Source: Listeria welshimeri serovar 6b str. SLCC5334
GTDB lineage: Bacteria; Bacillota; Bacilli; Lactobacillales; Listeriaceae
NCBI RefSeq assembly: GCF_000060285.1
Contig: NC_008555.1
Location: 434,001 to 498,000, forward strand
Length of the DNA stretch: 64,000 bases
Direction: 5' to 3'
Of the stretch, positions 59,542-64,000 are shown in pieces. Position 1 is the stretch's first letter. The number at the start of each line of letters is the position of its first letter. A program made the translations under genes and the position numbers. Under the pieces are notes generated by a model, which worked only from the letters and a program-made list of their open reading frames with translations, was not told where the DNA came from and ran no database searches.

Positions 59542-61536
59542 ATGACAGATTATCCGAGTATTTTTGAACCTTTAACAGTAAAACGAATGACCATTAAAAA
59601 CCGTGTGATTATGCCGCCGATGGGGACAAACCTAGCTGGATTAAATGGCGAATTTTTAGAAGAACATATGAATTACTACGAACAACGCGCAAAAGGTGGA
59701 ACAGGTCTGATAACGATTGAAAACGCTTGTGTAGATTTTCCTTATGGTACAAACGGGACTACGCAACTTAGAATTGATAATGACCAATATATTCCTGGAT
59801 TCTACAAATTAACAGAACGTCTGCATAAACATGGAACTTGTGTATCTATTCAAATTAATCACGCCGGAGCATCTGCATATCCAGCGCGTTTGAATGGACT
59901 TCAACCAGTTTCTGCGTCAGATATACCGTCTAAAAAAGGTGGAGCAGTTCCTCGTCCGCTTACAGTAGAAGAAATTTATGAAATCGTAAGTAAATACGGG
60001 GATGCAGCAAGACGCGCCCAACAAGCTGGTTTTGATGCAGTCGAAATCCATGGTGGACACTCATACTTGCTATGCCAATTTTTATCACCTCTTTATAATA
60101 AACGAACAGATGAATTTGGTGGAACGCCAGAAAATCGCGCACGTATTGTTAAATTAATCTTAGAAAAAGTTCGCGAGGAAGTTGGTCCATTTTTCCCAAT
60201 CGTGCTGCGTTTTAGTGCAGATGAATTTACAGAAGGTGGTAACCATTTAGAAGATATTTTGGAACTCTTAGATTATTGCCAAGAAGAAGCGGATATTTTG
60301 AATGTATCAGCAGCAATTAATGATAATTTATATTTACAAATTGACCAAATGAACTTGGAAGATGGTTGGAGAAGCTACCTTGCAAAAGCAGTGAAAGATA
60401 AATTTAACAAACCAACTATTACTTCTGGAAACATTCGCAGTCCAAAAGCAGCGGAAAAGATTTTGTCAGAAGGATACGCTGATTTACTTGCGATGGGACG
60501 TGGCTTAATTGCTGAGCCTAACTGGGTAAACAAAGTGGCATCTGGGCAAGAAGAAATGCTTAGAAAATGTATTTCCTGTAATATCGGTTGTGCGGATCAC
60601 CGGATTTCGAAGTCTAAACCAATTCGTTGTACAGTAAATCCAGATATTATTCATGAAGATAAATACCAAGAAACAAAAGTAACTCGTCCTACCAATGTAG
60701 TTGTTATTGGCGGCGGAACAGCAGGGCTTGAAGCAGCTTGTACGGCAGCAGAAGTTGGCTGTAACACAACGCTAATTGAAGCAAATGAACAAACTGGTGG
60801 CTTGGCGCGAGCGATTGCTAATCTTCCAGACAAAAGTAGAATTGCCGACTTCCCTAATTATTTAGCGAACCGAGCAGAAAAATTAACCAATTTAAAAATT
60901 ATTACTGGCACTAAAGCTGATACTGCGCTTATTGATACATTTAATCCTGATGTGGTAGTAAATGCCACAGGCTCCAAACCATTACTTCCACCAATTAAAG
61001 GTTTGCTTGACGTGATTGACAAAGAAGGCAGTAAAGTTCACTCGATTTTCGGACTTATTTCGAATATGGAAGACTTTACCGAATTTAGTAACAAGAAAGT
61101 AGCAGTTATCGGCGGAGGTGCAGTTGGACTTGATGTTGTCGAGTACTTCTCAGAACGTGGCTCAGATGTTACAATTGTAGAAATGATGCCACTCCTTGGA
61201 AAAGACTTAGATATGATTACGCGACTTTCCATGATGGATATTATTGAGAAAAACCATGTGGATGTGCAAACAGAAACAGCTCTAACAGAAGTAGCAGCTG
61301 ATCATTTCAAAGTGAAGCATGACGGAGTAGACGCCGAGATTCCATTTGATTATGGCTTTGTTTGTCTAGGAATGCGACCAGAACGCCCACTTATGGAAGA
61401 ACTGACAGCATATGGAAAAGAAAAACAAATTGAAATTGTTAATATTGGCGATAGCGTAGCGACAAGAAAAATCTTGGAAGGCGTTCGCGAAGGAAGAAAT
61501 ATTTTAACTACATTAGAAAAAATAGGCTCTTTGTAA
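59542..61536 (+). CDS. Old-yellow-enzyme/2,4-dienoyl-CoA reductase-type flavin iron-sulfur oxidoreductase
   Basis: The 664-aa protein has an N-terminal FMN TIM barrel (IFEPLTVKRMTIKNRVIMPP; HGGHSYLLCQFLSP with catalytic residues; DEFGGTPENRARI). A 4Fe-4S motif follows (CISCNIGCADHRI, plus a later Cys). The C-terminal FAD/NAD(P) domain has VVIGGGTAGLEAACTAAEVG and VAVIGGGAVGLDVVEYF. It is the three-cofactor layout of FadH, trimethylamine dehydrogenase and bile-acid BaiCD/BaiH enzymes, which reduce activated C=C bonds. Its place ahead of aroE and aroD suggests a cyclohexene or hydroaromatic acid substrate (inference). Confidence 0.9.
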   Translation: MTDYPSIFEPLTVKRMTIKNRVIMPPMGTNLAGLNGEFLEEHMNYYEQRAKGGTGLITIENACVDFPYGTNGTTQLRIDNDQYIPGFYKLTERLHKHGTCVSIQINHAGASAYPARLNGLQPVSASDIPSKKGGAVPRPLTVEEIYEIVSKYGDAARRAQQAGFDAVEIHGGHSYLLCQFLSPLYNKRTDEFGGTPENRARIVKLILEKVREEVGPFFPIVLRFSADEFTEGGNHLEDILELLDYCQEEADILNVSAAINDNLYLQIDQMNLEDGWRSYLAKAVKDKFNKPTITSGNIRSPKAAEKILSEGYADLLAMGRGLIAEPNWVNKVASGQEEMLRKCISCNIGCADHRISKSKPIRCTVNPDIIHEDKYQETKVTRPTNVVVIGGGTAGLEAACTAAEVGCNTTLIEANEQTGGLARAIANLPDKSRIADFPNYLANRAEKLTNLKIITGTKADTALIDTFNPDVVVNATGSKPLLPPIKGLLDVIDKEGSKVHSIFGLISNMEDFTEFSNKKVAVIGGGAVGLDVVEYFSERGSDVTIVEMMPLLGKDLDMITRLSMMDIIEKNHVDVQTETALTEVAADHFKVKHDGVDAEIPFDYGFVCLGMRPERPLMEELTAYGKEKQIEIVNIGDSVATRKILEGVREGRNILTTLEKIGSL

Positions 61537-61543
61537 TACGAAT

Positions 61544-61568
61544 TGGCAGAGCGGATTCCGCTTTGCCA
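61544..61568 (+). other. Strong hairpin without T-run between oxidoreductase and aroE
   Basis: TGGCAGAGCGG and CCGCTTTGCCA pair with one mismatch or wobble around a three-base loop. No T-run follows, so it may be a processing or stability element rather than a terminator. Confidence 0.5.
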
Positions 61569-61635
61569 CATTCGCTCTTTATATAAGTTCACATTTTCAC
61601 AAATAAACCTTAATTTGGAAAGGAACGATGTTATT

Positions 61636-62511
61636 ATGACAAACAAAATCACGGAAAGAATTACAGGACACACAGAATTAATCGGGTTAATTGCCACTCC
61701 AATCAGACACAGTTTATCACCAACAATGCACAACGAAGCTTTTGCAAAACTGGGACTTGATTATGTATACCTTGCTTTTGAAGTTGGAGACAAAGAATTA
61801 AAAGATGTCGTTCAAGGATTCCGCGCAATGAATTTACGTGGCTGGAACGTTTCTATGCCAAACAAAACGAATATCCATAAATACTTAGATAAACTTTCTC
61901 CAGCGGCTGAACTTGTTGGAGCAGTAAATACTGTTGTTAATGATGATGGTGTATTAACTGGCCACATTACAGATGGAACTGGTTATATGCGTGCTTTAAA
62001 AGAAGCAGGACATGATATTATCGGCAAAAAAATGACAATCTGTGGCGCTGGTGGTGCGGCAACAGCTATTTGCATCCAAGCAGCTCTTGATGGTGTGAAA
62101 GAAATCTCGATTTTCAATAGAAAAGATGATTTTTACGCTAATGCAGAGAAAACAGTAGAAAAAATCAATTCCAAAACAGATTGTAAAGCACAATTATTTG
62201 ATATCGAAGACCATGAACAATTGCGTAAAGAAATTGCTGAAAGTGTTATTTTCACGAATGCAACTGGTGTTGGTATGAAACCTTTCGAAGGAGAAACACT
62301 TTTACCAAGTGCGGATATGCTTCGTCCAGAATTAATCGTTTCAGATGTTGTCTACAAACCAACCAAAACAAGATTGCTTGAAATTGCGGAAGAACAAGGC
62401 TGCCAAACACTTAACGGCTTAGGCATGATGCTGTGGCAAGGTGCGAAAGCTTTCGAAATTTGGACACACAAAGAAATGCCAGTAGATTACATTAAAGAAA
62501 TCCTATTTTAA
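61636..62511 (+). CDS. aroE: Shikimate dehydrogenase (AroE/YdiB family)
   Basis: The 291-aa protein starts at the ATG at 61636 (GAAAGGA about 11 bases upstream). The substrate pocket is intact: GLIATPIRHSLSPTMHNEAF and VSMPNKTNIHKYLD with the catalytic Lys-Asp pair, then GAVNTVVND. The NAD(P)-binding segment is TICGAGGAATAICIQAALDG. It interconverts 3-dehydroshikimate and shikimate. It lies in a LysR-linked set with aroD, so a catabolic or exchange role for shikimate or quinate is as likely as biosynthesis. Confidence 0.94.
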   Translation: MTNKITERITGHTELIGLIATPIRHSLSPTMHNEAFAKLGLDYVYLAFEVGDKELKDVVQGFRAMNLRGWNVSMPNKTNIHKYLDKLSPAAELVGAVNTVVNDDGVLTGHITDGTGYMRALKEAGHDIIGKKMTICGAGGAATAICIQAALDGVKEISIFNRKDDFYANAEKTVEKINSKTDCKAQLFDIEDHEQLRKEIAESVIFTNATGVGMKPFEGETLLPSADMLRPELIVSDVVYKPTKTRLLEIAEEQGCQTLNGLGMMLWQGAKAFEIWTHKEMPVDYIKEILF

Positions 62512-62576
62512 AAACTTGCAATATAATAAGGTTATCGCTAATCTTAAGACATCATATCGAATGAGGAGAATTATAC

Positions 62577-63335
62577 ATGAATAAAGTAGTTGTTAAGAAT
62601 GTGACGTTTGGTGAAGGTGCGCCAAAAATTTGTGTACCAATGGTCGGTAAAACAGTTGCCGCTCTTAAAGAAGAAGCAGAAATGCTAAAAACAATTGATT
62701 TGGACGTTGTAGAATGGCGCGTTGATTTTTATGAGGACGTAAAAGATTTAGCAAAAGTGGAAACTGCGCTAGACGAAATTCGCGTAGTTTTACCAGAAAC
62801 ACCCATTTTATTCACTTTCCGCAGTGCAAAAGAAGGCGGCGAACTAGCTGTTAGTGACGAATTTTATTTTGAATTAAATGAAACACTAGCAAGAACTGGC
62901 AAAATTGATTTAGTTGATGTGGAACTTTTCAATGAAGAAGCGGATGTTCTTCGCTTGATTGAAACAGCCCACAAACATGATGTAAAAGTAGTTATGTCTA
63001 ACCATGATTTTGATAAAACTCCTGCGAAAGAAGAAATCGTTTCTCGTTTAACTCGCATGGAAGCTCTTGGCGCGGATTTGCCGAAAATCGCTGTTATGCC
63101 AAAATCTGCTACAGACGTTTTAACTTTACTCGATGCAACGAATACCGTATCTGAAAAGGCGGACCAACCAATCATTACTATGTCGATGGCAGGAACAGGC
63201 GTAATTAGTCGTCTTGCTGGCGAAGTATTTGGTTCCGCAATGACATTTGGAGCAGCGAAAAAAGCATCTGCCCCTGGTCAAATTGATGTCAATGAATTAC
63301 GCCATGTGCTTGATTTATTGCATAAACAATTTTAA
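62577..63335 (+). CDS. aroD: Type I 3-dehydroquinate dehydratase
   Basis: The 252-aa TIM-barrel enzyme has the catalytic His in VVMSNHDFDKTP and the Schiff-base Lys in KIAVMPKSATDVL. The start is KICVPMVGKTVAALKEEAE. It catalyses reversible dehydration of 3-dehydroquinate to 3-dehydroshikimate, the reaction next to AroE. It is 65 bases behind aroE with AGGAG upstream, so the two are probably co-transcribed. A strong terminator follows. Confidence 0.95.
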   Translation: MNKVVVKNVTFGEGAPKICVPMVGKTVAALKEEAEMLKTIDLDVVEWRVDFYEDVKDLAKVETALDEIRVVLPETPILFTFRSAKEGGELAVSDEFYFELNETLARTGKIDLVDVELFNEEADVLRLIETAHKHDVKVVMSNHDFDKTPAKEEIVSRLTRMEALGADLPKIAVMPKSATDVLTLLDATNTVSEKADQPIITMSMAGTGVISRLAGEVFGSAMTFGAAKKASAPGQIDVNELRHVLDLLHKQF

Positions 63336-63350
63336 TTTAGTCTCTTTTGA

Positions 63351-63395
63351 AAACCTTAAATTTAGATTTATTCTCTAAGTTTAAGGTTTTTTTGT
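63351..63395 (+). terminator. Rho-independent terminator after aroD
   Basis: AAAACCTTAAATTTAGA and TCTAAGTTTAAGGTTTT pair with one mismatch and a T-run follows. A TATAAT box (63396-63401) for the next gene begins right after. Confidence 0.9.
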
Positions 63396-63435
63396 TATAA
63401 TGAAGAATCAAGAAATTTAAAGGAGACGGAACTGA

Positions 63436-64000
63436 ATGAAGAAGTTACTTTTTTTAGGGGATAGTGTGACAGATGCAGGGCGCGATTTTGAAAATGACCA
63501 TGAATTAGGGCATGGTTATGTGAAATTAATTGCAAATAAGCTTGGACAGGAAGACGTCACTATTTTAAATCGTGGTGTTAGTGCGAACCGGGTGGCGGAT
63601 TTACATCGCCGTATCGAGGCAGATGCAATTTCTCTTGCGCCTGATGTAGTAACGATTATGATTGGTATAAATGATACATGGTTTAGCTTTAGTAGATGGG
63701 AAGATACTTCGCTGACCGCTTTTAAAGAAGTATATCGTGTGATTTTGAACCGGATTAAAGAAGAAACCAATGCAGAACTGATTTTAATGGAGCCTTTTGT
63801 GCTGCCTTATCCAGAAGATCGGAAAGAATGGCGCGGCGACCTTGATCCAAAAATTGGTGCTGTGCGGGAACTTGCGGCGGAATTTGGTGCAACACTTATT
63901 CCTCTGGATGGCCTGATGAATGCTTTGGCAATTAAACATGGGCCGACATATTTGGCAGAAGACGGTGTTCATCCTACAGAAGCAGGACATGAAGCCATTG
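63436..64000 (+). CDS. SGNH/GDSL-family hydrolase, 3' end outside the window
   Basis: The ATG at 63436 follows AAAGGAGAC. The visible 188 residues contain all four SGNH blocks. Block I is LFLGDSVTDAGR with the catalytic Ser, then Gly in NRGVSANRV, Asn in IMIGINDTW, and Asp-x-x-His in EDGVHPTEAGH. It resembles esterases/acylhydrolases of carbohydrate acetyl esterase type. No signal peptide is present, so it is cytoplasmic. The frame is open at position 64000; only the last part of the C-terminal helix should be missing. Confidence 0.9.
   Translation, partial: MKKLLFLGDSVTDAGRDFENDHELGHGYVKLIANKLGQEDVTILNRGVSANRVADLHRRIEADAISLAPDVVTIMIGINDTWFSFSRWEDTSLTAFKEVYRVILNRIKEETNAELILMEPFVLPYPEDRKEWRGDLDPKIGAVRELAAEFGATLIPLDGLMNALAIKHGPTYLAEDGVHPTEAGHEAI

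Overview
The window is chromosomal DNA of a low-GC Firmicute, almost certainly Listeria (sensu stricto). The evidence is AT-rich codon use, LPXTG surface proteins, PrfA/Crp-like regulators, and a right half (TetR regulator, oleate hydratase, RlmN, IsdG-like protein, Cys-free L32, Nudix protein, LysR regulator, flavin oxidoreductase, AroE, AroD) that I recognise from Listeria gene order. The species cannot be fixed from this alone. The combination of an atypical ATPase cluster directly followed by large adhesins suggests rearrangement relative to L. monocytogenes EGD-e.

Layout. (1) 0.4-16.3 kb: a one-direction cluster bounded by two paralogous Crp/PrfA-like regulators. Between them lie two giant N-terminally anchored extracytoplasmic proteins (1983 and 818 aa), an F1-type ATPase (alpha, gamma, beta, short epsilon), a fused b-delta subunit, a c-like subunit and an unknown polytopic membrane protein. 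No subunit a is recognisable, and the c-like subunit has Val where the ion-binding Glu/Asp should be. This is the most unusual system in the window: it looks like an ATP-driven rotary machine that no longer moves ions and may act on the giant outer proteins. (2) 16.4-32.9 kb: three surface proteins, namely a 2753-aa LPSTG adhesin with fifteen 279-bp CnaB-type repeats, a 503-aa MucBP protein with an internal sorting-like signal followed by a second signal-like segment, and a BapL-like 2027-aa MPKTG protein. (3) 32.9-44.1 kb: a condensation-domain protein, a class B PBP, an LCP-family enzyme, membrane proteins, and a MoxR/DUF58/transglutaminase operon.

(4) 44.2-49.6 kb is a decayed accessory region. 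It holds fragments of a PucR-type regulator and a hydantoinase on either side of an HD-domain phosphohydrolase, a 39-bp direct repeat, a broken holin-like toxin gene, an orphan protein with a HEPN-type RNxxxH motif, a gene bracketed by two 29-bp palindromes, and a truncated permuted NlpC-like secreted protein. (5) 49.6-64 kb: TetR and oleate hydratase with a clear operator promoter, rlmN, an effector-binding protein, a Fur-boxed IsdG-like gene, a three-gene LXG toxin module, a nitroreductase behind a Fur/Zur-like palindrome, a Cys-free L32, a Nudix protein, and a LysR regulator divergent from a flavin oxidoreductase-aroE-aroD set. A GDSL hydrolase runs off the right edge.

All calls come from reading the sequence and remembered family signatures; no searches were run.
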